Positions 17,558 to 26,216 of a stretch of DNA of 64,000 bases are shown piece after piece. The stretch covers positions 41,703 through 105,702 of the forward strand of contig JAKQDD010000030.1 in the NCBI GenBank assembly GCA_029556615.1, given 5' to 3'. The notes beneath the pieces are model-generated. The model saw only the letters and a list, made by a program, of their open reading frames with translations, did not search any database and was not told the origin of the DNA. The stretch is from Verrucomicrobiota bacterium (GTDB lineage Bacteria > Verrucomicrobiota > Verrucomicrobiia > Limisphaerales > J093). Numbering within the stretch: position 1 is the stretch's first letter; every line of letters begins with the position of its first letter. The translations under genes were made by a program, and so were the position numbers.

Positions 17558-18661
17558 ATGAGCACGTCACAGCAACATCGTCTGAAAGCGGCCCGGTGGG
17601 CCGCAGCCGTGGGCCGCTACTCCCTCGCCTCCGCCTTCCTTGATGCCATCACCGATCCCGCCCTCGGGTCGGAAACGCAGGTCCTGCGCGGGCACATCCA
17701 CGCGCAGCAGGGGCGGTACGCGGAGGCCTTGGGGCTCTGGGAGCAGGCCCTGGCTCGATCGCCCGGCGACGCCCGGCTCGAGAAGGCGATCCGCAGGTTG
17801 CGCGCCATGCAGGAGACCGGCTTCACACCGCCCTCGACACGGTTCCGACTGGCCGCGCTCTGCGGGCTCGCCCTGTGCAGCTTGCTGCTCCTGGCGGCTG
17901 CGTTTGCCCTGGGGCGCTGGACGACCCGGGCCGGCGCCGCCAAACCCCCGGGACTCACCCTCGCCGCCGCCGACACCCTCGAACCGCCGACGCAGGCCCT
18001 GCTTCAGCAGCAGACGCTCGCCATCTCCGGCCAGGTGGATCTGGTCCAGAACCGCCTCGCCGAAGGCCACGCCGCGCTGCGGGCTGGCCTCGATGCGCTG
18101 GCGGCGGAGCTGCCCAAGGCCCGGGCGGTGGCGGACCTGGCCGTCGCGGTGCAGAACGTCCAAGGCGAGATCCGCACTCTCGACCGCCGCATGAACGATG
18201 CGACCGCCGGCCTCTCGAATGCCCTGCAATCGATCCGACTCCAGCAGGAACAACAACTCCGCGACGACACGGCTCGCGGACAGGCGATCCAGGCCGCGCG
18301 CGGCGATCTGGCGAGGCTCCGGGACGCCATGGCCGCAGAGACCGCGCGGTCCGATCAGCGGCTGCATGCCATGATCGACCTGTTGCGCCCCGTGAACCTC
18401 GACCGATTGGCCCGCGAGATCCAGGACGCCGAAGCGGCGATCAGCGTTCTCCGGACCGAAGCGGCACGGCCGCCATCCGACGGCCCCCACGGGCTCATCA
18501 GCCGCCGCGCCGCCCTGCGGAGCGAGCTTCGGGAGATCGAGAATCGCCTCGCCTCCTTGCGCGAAGCGTGGGAACAACACGTGGTCCCCTGGCTGAAGGC
18601 CAGGGCGGCGCTATCAGGCTCCGGAGAGCCCGCGGCTCGGCCGGACAAAGCGCTCCACTGA
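17558..18661 (+). CDS. TPR, single-pass membrane, coiled-coil protein (paralogue of the 10298-11527 product)
   Basis: A 367-residue protein with TPR-like helices at about 5-85 (GRYSLASAFLDAI; GRYAEALGLWEQALARSPGD), a transmembrane segment at about 98-122 (LAALCGLALCSLLLLAAAFAL) and a coiled coil to the end (about 150-355). It has the same order as the protein at 10298-11527 but no N-terminal zinc ribbon, and the two share a related C-terminal WEQHVVPWLK-type ending. It lies 28 bp after the third Hsp70. The N-terminal TPRs should be cytoplasmic, where they could bind Hsp70 tails or clients, with the coil outside the inner membrane. Function unknown. Confidence 0.7.
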   Translation: MSTSQQHRLKAARWAAAVGRYSLASAFLDAITDPALGSETQVLRGHIHAQQGRYAEALGLWEQALARSPGDARLEKAIRRLRAMQETGFTPPSTRFRLAALCGLALCSLLLLAAAFALGRWTTRAGAAKPPGLTLAAADTLEPPTQALLQQQTLAISGQVDLVQNRLAEGHAALRAGLDALAAELPKARAVADLAVAVQNVQGEIRTLDRRMNDATAGLSNALQSIRLQQEQQLRDDTARGQAIQAARGDLARLRDAMAAETARSDQRLHAMIDLLRPVNLDRLAREIQDAEAAISVLRTEAARPPSDGPHGLISRRAALRSELREIENRLASLREAWEQHVVPWLKARAALSGSGEPAARPDKALH

Positions 18662-18686
18662 GGAACCGTGATCGAGACGGCAGCGT

Positions 18687-19721
18687 ATGAAAGTCTCAGC
18701 CACCATCGAGTTGATCTGGCAGTTGGCCTGCCGCGAGGCGATCGCCGCCGAGTTCAAGGAGGTCGCGCCCGAGCACTTCCTCATGGCCCTGTTGAAGCTG
18801 GCGGAAACGCCGGTGTCGGATCTCGAGCAGCTGGGCGCGGGCATGGAGGCCGCACGCGTGTTGAGCGCGGACGCCGCAGCGTTGCGCGAGGAGCTGGGCA
18901 GCCGGGGCATCAACTCGGGGACCCTGCGTCGCGAGTTGCGGACCCTTCTCGGGCGGGGCAGCACGCCCTACCAGGGAGGACAAATCCACCGCGCTCCCGC
19001 CTCCCGGGATTACTTCGACAAGGCCGCCAAACTGGCCGGAGACGCCGGCAGCGACGTGCTGATGGGCCGGCACCTGCTGCTGTCGCTCCTCCAGGAGCCG
19101 ACGCCCCCCATGGCCCAGGTGCTGGCGCGCGGCGGCCAGGCCGGCGAAGCGGCGCCGGCAGCCCCCCTCGTCGTCCTCTATGAGCACGGCAAAGACCTCA
19201 ACCGGGCCGTCGCGGAACAGAAGCTCGCCCAGGACAAGGAACGCCTCGCCGAAGCCCGGGTGCTGCTCCGCGTTTGGGAGCAGAGTCAGCGCCACAGCGC
19301 GTTCCTCGCCAGTGACCAGCCGGAGGCGGTGCGAAAGACCGTGTTCACGGCGGTCCGCTGTCTCTCCGCAGGCGACACCCCCGCGGGCCTCAGAGGCAAG
19401 CGGATCATCGATCTCTCGGAAGTTGGCGGGGGCACCACCCGGGCCAAGGCCACCGTCGAGCTGTTGGAACGTCTGCTCGACCAGGCCGCGGCGGTGCCGG
19501 GCGTCGTCCTCTTCCTGCCCGCCGTGGGGTCCAAGGGGGCCAAGATGCCCGCTTGGACGGAGATGCTCAAGAGAACGGCGGCCCAGGGCAAGGTGCAGTT
19601 CGTGGCCCGGCTCGCTCCCGAATTGCGGACCGCCGTCGAGAAAGACCCGGCGTGGAAGCGCATTGCCCAGGTGATCAGTCTCGCCCGGGAAAAGGCCACC
19701 GAGATCCCGTCCGAGCTGTAA
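18687..19721 (+). CDS. Clp N-terminal domain protein with degenerate AAA-like region
   Basis: A 344-residue protein. Residues 1-150 contain two Clp-N type repeats: IELIWQLACREAIAAEF with APEHFLMALLKL, then YFDKAAKLAGDAGSD with GRHLLLSLLQEP. The C-terminal part (about 170-340) resembles the first AAA module of ClpA/ClpB around the strand before the Walker B site (LRGKRIIDLSEVGGGTTRAKA...GVVLFLPAVG), but I see no Walker A motif, and the Walker B acidic pair (normally FIDE) reads FLPA. It therefore looks like a non-catalytic subunit. It directly precedes the Clp/FtsH fusion, which carries its own Clp-N region and a full second AAA module, so the pair may jointly replace a normal two-ring Clp ATPase. 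Confidence 0.7.
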   Translation: MKVSATIELIWQLACREAIAAEFKEVAPEHFLMALLKLAETPVSDLEQLGAGMEAARVLSADAAALREELGSRGINSGTLRRELRTLLGRGSTPYQGGQIHRAPASRDYFDKAAKLAGDAGSDVLMGRHLLLSLLQEPTPPMAQVLARGGQAGEAAPAAPLVVLYEHGKDLNRAVAEQKLAQDKERLAEARVLLRVWEQSQRHSAFLASDQPEAVRKTVFTAVRCLSAGDTPAGLRGKRIIDLSEVGGGTTRAKATVELLERLLDQAAAVPGVVLFLPAVGSKGAKMPAWTEMLKRTAAQGKVQFVARLAPELRTAVEKDPAWKRIAQVISLAREKATEIPSEL

Positions 19722-19732
19722 AGAACTCCCGT

Positions 19733-22700
19733 ATGTTCACCGAACGTGCCCAGACGATCATCGACGCGGCCAAGGATTACGCCTTCTCCAGTGGCGACCA
19801 GCAACTCACGCTCGCAGCGTTTGCGCCGGCGGCGGTGCGGCAGCCCGAGGCGACCATCATGCTGGCCGAGTTCCTGATGCTGACCCCCGACCAGTTGCGA
19901 GAGAAAGTTCCCCCCACGCCGCCGCCGGCGGCTTGTCCGGGCAAACTCCCGCTCTCGGAGCCGGTTCGGGCGATGCTCGAGGCGGCCAGGGAACTGGCCC
20001 AGGAAGTCCCGGATCGAAGCCAGCCCGGCCTGATTGACCTGCAGCACCTGCTGATGGCGCTGGCGCTCTCCCGGGAGTTCTGCGCCCTGCTGGGAGTCGC
20101 CCCCATGCCCCGCGAGGACGCCGTGCGGGCGCTGGCGGATTCCTACCAGCGGGAGGGAGGCACTCCCGCGATCGGCGACCTGATGGAACGGCTCCGGCGG
20201 ATGCGCCTCGAGTTGCTCAACAGGGTGTTCGGGCAGGATCACGCGATCGAGGCGTTCGTCGAGGGTGTGTTCAACGCGGAAATCGTCGCAACCGCCGACG
20301 TGCGACGGCGCGAGCCCCGCGCGGTGTTTGTCTTCGCCGGACCTCCGGGGGTGGGCAAGACCTACCTCGCCGAATCGGCGGCCACCTGGCTCGATCGCCC
20401 CTTCCGCCGCTTCGACATGACCACCTACTCCGATCATCAGGCAAGCAACGCGCTGGTGGGCTGGGCCAAGAGCTACCACGCTGCGCACCCGGGCCTGCTC
20501 ACGGAGTTCGTCGAGAAGAACCCCAACGCCATCCTGCTCTTCGACGAGATCGAGAAGGCGCACCTCAACACCGTGCTGCTCTTCCTCCAGATCCTGGATG
20601 CGGGGGTTCTCGAGGACAAGTACCACGAGCGGAATGTGAGCTTCCGGGACACGACCCTCATCTTCACCACCAATGCCGGCCGAAAACTCTACGACCGGCC
20701 CAACGAAAGCGGTGTCCACGCCGCCCATGCCGCCTTCCACCGGAAGACGATTCTCGATGCCCTCGAAAACGAGAAGGACCCGCGAACCGGGCAAGCCTGC
20801 TTCCCGCCCGCCATCTGCTCCCGGCTGGCCACCGGCTACCCGGTGCTGTTCAATCACCTGCGGGTCAACGAGCTCCAACGGGTAGCCCAGGCGGAGCTGG
20901 CCCACGTGGCCCACCTCCTCGAAAGACAGTACTACAAGCGAATCCTCATCAGCGACCTCGTCGCTGCCGCCCTCGTGTTGCGCGAAGGAGCCAAAGTCGA
21001 CGCCCGCACGCTCCGATCCCAGGCCGAGACCTTCGTCAAGACCGAGTTCTTCAAGTTCTGCCAGTTGTTCAAGACCGACCGGATCGAGGAGGTCTTCCAG
21101 CAGGTGGACAGCGTCAGCCTCGAACTGGAACAGGAGCTCTCCGAGTGCGATCCCGAGGTCCGGGAGTTGTTCCAGGCCTCGGAAAAGCCCCGGGTGCTGC
21201 TGGTGTCGGAACCCAGCATGGGCGAGCTGTACCGGGAATGCCTCAAAGAGGTCGAGTGGCGCCTGGCCGCGAACGCCGAAGACGCCCTCGAGATCCTCGC
21301 CAACGAAGAAGTGGACCTGGCGTTGGTCGACCTGTGGCTGGGACGCACGCCGGGCAGCCAGACGGGCAGCGTTCAGCAGTTCGATCACATCCCGCTCGCC
21401 CACCGGGGCCTGGACCAGGGCCAGGAAATCCTCCGCCGGGTTCGCGAACGCCTTCCGGACCTGCCCGTGTATCTGCTCTCGCTCGCCGAAGGGGATGAGG
21501 CCGGCCCCGTCCGGGGCACGATCGATGACGAGCTGTTCATGGCCTGCGTCCGCGGCGGGGGAGCCCGGGGCATGCTCGTGAGCCGGTTCCTGGACAACAT
21601 GGTCCGGGACTGGACCCAGCACCGCGACGCCTTCAAAGCCGACCTGCTCGCCACATGCCAGAGGCTCTATCGGGAGCGCGCCGCCGAACGCCTGGGCCAG
21701 GAACGCAAGGTCCTCTCCTTTGATACCGAACCCAAATTGCTCGCCTCCAAACGGCAGATCGTCATCCGGTTGCGCAACCTGCGCCTGGCGCGCGCCTTGG
21801 CCGCCGCCGACGCGGGGGAAGTGGTCGAGGATGTCGAGCGCCCGCGCACGCGGTTCGAGGATGTCATCGGAGCCGATGGCGCCAAGGAGGAGCTCCGGTT
21901 CTTCATCGATTTCCTCAAGCGCCCGCGCCGATTCGCCGCCCTGGGGCTCAAGCCGCCCAAAGGAGTCCTGCTCCACGGTCCCCCGGGCACCGGCAAGACC
22001 ATGCTCGCCCGCGCCATGGCCGGCGAGTCCGACGTCGCCTTCCTGCCGGTCTCGGCCAGCAATTTCGTCACCATCTGGCAGGGCAGCGGCCCGCAAAACG
22101 TCCGCGACCTCTTCGCCCGCGCCCGCCGCTACGCGCCATCGATCATCTTCATCGACGAAATCGATGTCATCGGCAAGGCCCGCACCGGTTCCCCCGGCGC
22201 CGGCCAGGCCGAGGAGAACACCCTCAACGCGCTCCTGGTGGAAATGGACGGTTTCACCGGCCCTTCGCCGGACCGCCCCGTCTTCGTCCTCGCAGCCACC
22301 AATTTTGACATCGACCCGAACGAGGAGAACGCGCGCCGGGGCCGGGACCGGTCCATCGATCCCGCACTCAAGCGGCGCTTCTCGCGCTGCATCCTGGTGG
22401 ACCTGCCGGAGCGCGCCGCCCGCGAGAAGTACCTCCGATTGCGGCTGTCGGATCGGCGATCCTGCACGGTGACGGACACGATGATCGGACTGATCGCCGC
22501 GCGCTCCGTGGGCATGACGATCGCTCACCTCGAGGGCATCCTCGAAACCGCCGCCCGCAACGCGGTCAAGGCCGGCGCCGACTTGAACGACGCCTTGCTC
22601 GAAGAGGCCTTCGAGGCCGTCCAGTTCGGAGAGGCCCGGCCCAAGAGCAAGGCGCAACTGCGCCGCGTGGCCTGCCACGAGGCGGGGCATACCCTCATGT

Positions 22701-23227
22701 ACTGGCTCTCCGGCTGGTGGCCGGAGTATGTCACCGTCGTCTCCCGGGGCGACCACGGCGGCTACATGGCCCACGCGGCCGACGAGGCCGAACAGGTCTC
22801 CTGCCGCAGCCGCGCCGAGCTGCTCTGGAACATCCGCACCTGCCTCGGCGGCCGCGCCGCCGAGCTGCTCGTCCTCGGAGCGGACGAAGGCCTCAGCGTC
22901 GGGCCCTCCGATGACCTCCTCAGGGCGACCTCGATCGCCCGAGCCATGGTCTGCCAGTACGGCATGGACCCGGAGTTCGGTTTGCTCGCTCCCTGGGAGT
23001 TCTCGAAGGTCCCCGAGGCCCTGAGCGGTCCCCTGTGGCAGCGGGTCAACGAGGCCGCCAGCCGCCTCCTCGAGGAACAAATGGAGACCACCCGGAATTT
23101 GATGACGGCCCATCGAAAACACCTCGACTGCATCACCGAGGCGCTCCTGCAAAAGGAACGTCTCACCGCTGCCGATCTCAAGGCGATCCTGCCCGATAAC
23201 GCCCCGCCGACCGCCCGCCACGACTGA
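19733..23227 (+). CDS. Clp-FtsH hybrid: Clp N-domain, Clp AAA, receiver-like domain, FtsH AAA and M41 peptidase
   Basis: An 1164-residue ATP-dependent protease. The ATG at 19733 lies 11 bp after the previous stop. Residues 1-150 resemble Clp N repeats. A ClpA/ClpB second-ring AAA follows, with Walker A GPPGVGKT (about 203-210), Walker B ILLFDEIEKAH (about 266-276) and an arginine-rich C domain. Residues about 485-620 look like a response-regulator receiver: PRVLLVSE strand, LALVDLWLG with Asp533 in the phosphoacceptor position, and LPVYLLS. Then comes an FtsH AAA module (GVLLHGPPGTGKT at about 745-756, IIFIDEID near 804) and the M41 zinc protease motif HEAGH (about 982-986), with a PSDDLLRAT segment providing the likely third zinc ligand. 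No transmembrane segment is seen, unlike true FtsH. It ends the island and is probably its unfolding and degradation engine. Confidence 0.9.
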   Translation: MFTERAQTIIDAAKDYAFSSGDQQLTLAAFAPAAVRQPEATIMLAEFLMLTPDQLREKVPPTPPPAACPGKLPLSEPVRAMLEAARELAQEVPDRSQPGLIDLQHLLMALALSREFCALLGVAPMPREDAVRALADSYQREGGTPAIGDLMERLRRMRLELLNRVFGQDHAIEAFVEGVFNAEIVATADVRRREPRAVFVFAGPPGVGKTYLAESAATWLDRPFRRFDMTTYSDHQASNALVGWAKSYHAAHPGLLTEFVEKNPNAILLFDEIEKAHLNTVLLFLQILDAGVLEDKYHERNVSFRDTTLIFTTNAGRKLYDRPNESGVHAAHAAFHRKTILDALENEKDPRTGQACFPPAICSRLATGYPVLFNHLRVNELQRVAQAELAHVAHLLERQYYKRILISDLVAAALVLREGAKVDARTLRSQAETFVKTEFFKFCQLFKTDRIEEVFQQVDSVSLELEQELSECDPEVRELFQASEKPRVLLVSEPSMGELYRECLKEVEWRLAANAEDALEILANEEVDLALVDLWLGRTPGSQTGSVQQFDHIPLAHRGLDQGQEILRRVRERLPDLPVYLLSLAEGDEAGPVRGTIDDELFMACVRGGGARGMLVSRFLDNMVRDWTQHRDAFKADLLATCQRLYRERAAERLGQERKVLSFDTEPKLLASKRQIVIRLRNLRLARALAAADAGEVVEDVERPRTRFEDVIGADGAKEELRFFIDFLKRPRRFAALGLKPPKGVLLHGPPGTGKTMLARAMAGESDVAFLPVSASNFVTIWQGSGPQNVRDLFARARRYAPSIIFIDEIDVIGKARTGSPGAGQAEENTLNALLVEMDGFTGPSPDRPVFVLAATNFDIDPNEENARRGRDRSIDPALKRRFSRCILVDLPERAAREKYLRLRLSDRRSCTVTDTMIGLIAARSVGMTIAHLEGILETAARNAVKAGADLNDALLEEAFEAVQFGEARPKSKAQLRRVACHEAGHTLMYWLSGWWPEYVTVVSRGDHGGYMAHAADEAEQVSCRSRAELLWNIRTCLGGRAAELLVLGADEGLSVGPSDDLLRATSIARAMVCQYGMDPEFGLLAPWEFSKVPEALSGPLWQRVNEAASRLLEEQMETTRNLMTAHRKHLDCITEALLQKERLTAADLKAILPDNAPPTARHD

Positions 23228-23322
23228 ACCCCGGGTCGCGGAACGACGTGAGTCCGCGACTCGTGGCACCTCGGGTCAGCGGGCCGAGCGTGGTCGCCTC
23301 CGGTTGCAGGCCACCCCGCCTT

Positions 23323-23339
23323 CCTTCGAGGACTCTCTA
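23323..23339 (-). repeat. Remnant of repeat module 2 at the 3' end of the glycosyltransferase gene
   Basis: Read on the minus strand: TAGAGAGTCCTCGAAGG, the junction and left end of module 2. The TAG is the stop codon of the hpnI-like gene. Upstream on that strand GCCTCA resembles the module 1 end with a deletion. Confidence 0.5.
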
Positions 23340-24542
23340 TGAGGCGGACGCATCGGGTTTTCGGGGGTCAGGCAACAGGACCAGCCGGCCGTCGGGTTGC
23401 ACGCGGAAGCGTTCCTGACGCCACTCCACGGTGTTGCCAAGGAACGCCGAGCTCCAGAGCAGGACCTGGAGAAGGTCCTTCACCGGCGCGGCGAGAATCC
23501 AGGGGTCGGGGAGCCGGCGTCGCATCAGGCGTCGTTCGTTGTCGGCGGCGGTCAGGATCCGGACGCCCAGGCAGCCGAGGAGTGCAGCGAAGGATGCCGC
23601 GTTCGGCTCGAGGAGGGCCCACAGCGCCGGCCAGAGCGTCGGGTTGCTGATGAGGCTTGCCGCATAGGGGCCGGGAGAACACACGCGGATGGTGCGCGCC
23701 CAACGGAGCTGATGCTGCCAGACGGTCCGCCACGGTCTGGGCTCCTCGAGACAGGCCACCGGTGTGGGGCAGAGCTCGATTCGTTGACCGGTGTCGGCGA
23801 TCCGGCGCCCCAGGACGTAGTCATCGGCCAAATGCTCGACCAGGGTGGCGAGCCCGCCGATCCGCTGGATGCAGGTGTGGCGGACGGCAATGGCGGCGCC
23901 CAGCGCAAACCGCAGGCGGCGGAGCCGCCGGGCCTGCAGGACACTGGTCCAGAAGTCGGCATTGACGGCGACAGCTTCCAGGCCCATCGCCAGCGCACTG
24001 GAAAGACCCGGTGGCTGTGACGCGGCTTGGGTTCTGGTGAAGGCGTACAACGGATTGACCAGGCCCACCGCAGGATCCCGCAGGGGCGCGACGAGGTTGA
24101 CCAGCAGGTCCGGCGGCGCCCAGACATCGGCGTCGCTGATCACCCAGAGCCCGTGTCGCGCGTGGGATTCGAGCTGGGCGAGCGTCGAGGCCTTGGCGTT
24201 GGGACCCAGTCGACGCGGGCAGACCACCACGTGCGCGTCGGCGCCCGGGCGGGCCTCGAGCAGGCGCCGGACCAGTGGCAGCGCCGGGTCATCGGGGGCG
24301 GCTGCGCCGAAGAGGTACTGGATCGGGCCGGGGTAGTCCTGGGCGAACCAGCTTTCGAGGCAGGATTCGAGTCCCGGGTCCGAGCCTTTCAAGGGTTTGA
24401 ACAACGTCACTGCGGGCGCGAAGGACGGGTCCTCGACGCGGCGGTGCAGAGGGAAGAGGCGCCCTTCGAGCCACTGCCAGAGGGTGAGCAGCGCGCTGGT
24501 GGCCGTGATTCCGCCCAGCGCGAGATTGACCAGGGTCTCCAT
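23337..24542 (-). CDS. hpnI: Hopanoid/ceramide-type glycosyltransferase (GT21, HpnI-like)
   Basis: A 401-residue membrane-bound family-2/21 glycosyltransferase. It has an N-terminal hydrophobic helix (about 5-25), the nucleotide-sugar fold beginning PAVTLFKPLKGSDPGLE, the acidic DAD-type motif in WVISDADVWAP, and the processive-type QHQLRWART sequence near residue 270, followed by further hydrophobic helices at the C-terminus. This combination matches HpnI, which adds N-acetylglucosamine to bacteriohopanetetrol, and ceramide glucosyltransferase. No other hopanoid gene lies in the window, so the lipid acceptor is uncertain. It follows tolC on the same strand after 65 bp. Both flanks carry pieces of the dispersed repeat, and its stop codon lies in one of them. 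Confidence 0.8.
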   Translation of the reverse strand: METLVNLALGGITATSALLTLWQWLEGRLFPLHRRVEDPSFAPAVTLFKPLKGSDPGLESCLESWFAQDYPGPIQYLFGAAAPDDPALPLVRRLLEARPGADAHVVVCPRRLGPNAKASTLAQLESHARHGLWVISDADVWAPPDLLVNLVAPLRDPAVGLVNPLYAFTRTQAASQPPGLSSALAMGLEAVAVNADFWTSVLQARRLRRLRFALGAAIAVRHTCIQRIGGLATLVEHLADDYVLGRRIADTGQRIELCPTPVACLEEPRPWRTVWQHQLRWARTIRVCSPGPYAASLISNPTLWPALWALLEPNAASFAALLGCLGVRILTAADNERRLMRRRLPDPWILAAPVKDLLQVLLWSSAFLGNTVEWRQERFRVQPDGRLVLLPDPRKPDASAS

Positions 24543-24565
24543 CGGTCATCAGCCGCGGCCGCCTA

Positions 24566-24582
24566 GAGTCCTCGATTTGTGA
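24566..24582 (-). repeat. Remnant of repeat module 2 (right end)
   Basis: GAGTCCTCGATTTGTGA matches the corresponding module 2 end of copy C (GAGCCCTCGACTTGTGA). It lies between the tolC stop and the glycosyltransferase start. Confidence 0.5.
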
Positions 24583-24607
24583 AGCCGGGCGACGTCCGCC
24601 GGTTATG

Positions 24608-26104
24608 CTACTCCGGCTTGGCTTGTATCCCGGGGGAAGCATTCACATCGGGCACGGAAGCGCCGGTGGCGCGTTCGACGCGGGCCCGGGCGACCGCGTA
24701 ATCGCGTCTGGCTCTGATGTCGGTGGTGCGGGCGTCGGTCAGGGCGGTCTGGGCGCCGAGGACGTCGAGCTGGGTGCCGGTTCCGGCGTCTGCGCGGGCC
24801 CGGGCCAAGCGGAGCGCTTCGTCGGCTTGTTCGAGCACCTTGCGTTGGGACTCGAGGACTTCCCACGCCTCGACGAGCGTCGAGCATGCGCTTCGGACCT
24901 CGAGTTCGATCTTGCGGGAGACGTCATCGGTCTCGATCTGGGATTTTTCGAGGAGGGCCTGGGCCTCCTGGATCTTGCCGCGGGTGAGGTGTCCGTCGAA
25001 CAGGTTCCACACGGCCTGGACGCCGACCTCCCACCCGTGGACTTCGTCGTCCACGTCGCTGCTGAAATTGGACTTGCGGACGCCGTATCCGGCGTAGCCC
25101 TCGAGGCGCGGGCGGCGGCCGGCGCGGGCGCCTTGGACGTCCTCCTGGCGGAGGGCTTCATTCTTGCGGAGGGCGACCAACTCGGGGCGGCGCTCCTTGG
25201 CGAGCCGGACTGCGGTGGTCACATCCAGTTCGAGATGGGGAACGTCCAGGGTATCCACGAGCTGCAGCGGGATCTCCCCTCCCATCTCCTGGGGCACGGC
25301 GTAACCGAGCTGCTGGACCAGGATCTCCCGGGTGATGCGGTAAGCGTTGCGTGCCCGCGAGACCCGGGGGCGGGCGTTGGCGAGCTCGACTTCAGCGCGG
25401 AGGACGTTGAAGCGGGGGACGGTGCCGGCGGTGAACCGGCGCTGGCTGTCCTCGAGTTCCTTCTCGAGGAGCTCAACGGAGGCCTCGCTCACGCGGACTT
25501 CCTGCTGGGCCAGCAGGACGTTGTAGTAGGCTACGCGCACATCGGTGGCCGTGTCCGACAGGACCGCCATGTGCCGGGCGACAGCCTGTTCGCGGAGGAG
25601 CCGGGCGGTGCGGAGCGCGGAGGTCATGCGGCCGCCTTCGTAGAACGACTGGATGATGCGGACGCCGGCGGCCCAGCGCTGGGTTCCGGGGTCGATGCCG
25701 AGGGGAGAGGGGACTCCGGGAACGTTGATTGGGAGTTCGTACCGGTCCACGGCTTGTTCTTCGACCAGCCCGTAGTCGCCTGCCGCCCGCAGCTTGGGCC
25801 AGACGATCGCCCGGGTCTGCGCCATGACGCCGTGGGTCGCCTCGAGATCCTGCCGGCTCTTTCGGACTTCGGCGTTTTGGTCGAAGGCCAGGTTCAGGCA
25901 ATCGGCCACGGTCAGCGGGCGGTCGAGCCAGGGTGGCGCCGCGGACTCCGGCGTTGCCGGGCGTCCGAGGGCGCTGATCAGCAGACTGAGGCCGAGGAGT
26001 CCGATGATGGGCGATCGATGGCCGGTGCCCAGGGGCGTTGCGCGGGTCGGCTCGAGGAGCGGGGATCGCTTCGCGGCAGTTGCGGTATGAGCAAGACGTG
26101 GCAT
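24608..26104 (-). CDS. TolC-family outer membrane efflux protein
   Basis: A 498-residue TolC-like channel subunit. After a charged N-terminus and a hydrophobic signal segment (about 33-48, PIIGLLGLSLLISALG) it shows the two repeated halves of TolC: LTVADCLNLAFDQNAEVRKSRQDL with long helices, and again AVRLAKERRPELVALRKNEAL around residue 290. The periplasmic helical barrel regions are rich in Ala, Glu and Arg. It is divergent from an HlyD-like lipoprotein, ABC ATPase and ABC-2 permease, with which it should form a tripartite export pump. A perfect palindrome in the gap could control both sides. Confidence 0.9.
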   Translation of the reverse strand: MPRLAHTATAAKRSPLLEPTRATPLGTGHRSPIIGLLGLSLLISALGRPATPESAAPPWLDRPLTVADCLNLAFDQNAEVRKSRQDLEATHGVMAQTRAIVWPKLRAAGDYGLVEEQAVDRYELPINVPGVPSPLGIDPGTQRWAAGVRIIQSFYEGGRMTSALRTARLLREQAVARHMAVLSDTATDVRVAYYNVLLAQQEVRVSEASVELLEKELEDSQRRFTAGTVPRFNVLRAEVELANARPRVSRARNAYRITREILVQQLGYAVPQEMGGEIPLQLVDTLDVPHLELDVTTAVRLAKERRPELVALRKNEALRQEDVQGARAGRRPRLEGYAGYGVRKSNFSSDVDDEVHGWEVGVQAVWNLFDGHLTRGKIQEAQALLEKSQIETDDVSRKIELEVRSACSTLVEAWEVLESQRKVLEQADEALRLARARADAGTGTQLDVLGAQTALTDARTTDIRARRDYAVARARVERATGASVPDVNASPGIQAKPE

Positions 26105-26139
26105 GAGAGTCGCAATAAAGTCTAGGTTCTAACATCTCA

Positions 26140-26151
26140 TTGACATGTCAA
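26140..26151. promoter_or_regulatory. Perfect 12-bp palindrome TTGACATGTCAA, candidate operator
   Basis: Lies in the 152-bp gap between divergent tolC and the HlyD-like gene. Each half contains TTGACA, so it could serve as a -35 element in both directions as well as a regulator site. The -10 regions are poor. No regulator gene is adjacent, so the cognate protein is unknown. Confidence 0.45.
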
Positions 26152-26216
26152 CCGGATTCCCTTGTGCTGGGCGGCCGCCGGGCGCTGCGGCCATGGATCC
26201 ACTCGTCCTGATCACG

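Noticed and set aside
1..23227. Reading the island as a prophage or integrative element
   Set aside because: There is no integrase, phage structural gene or flanking direct repeat, and base composition looks like the rest of the window.
19286..23269. 1327-codon minus-strand frame opposite the Clp/FtsH gene
   Set aside because: Antisense shadow; the plus strand has unambiguous AAA and protease motifs.
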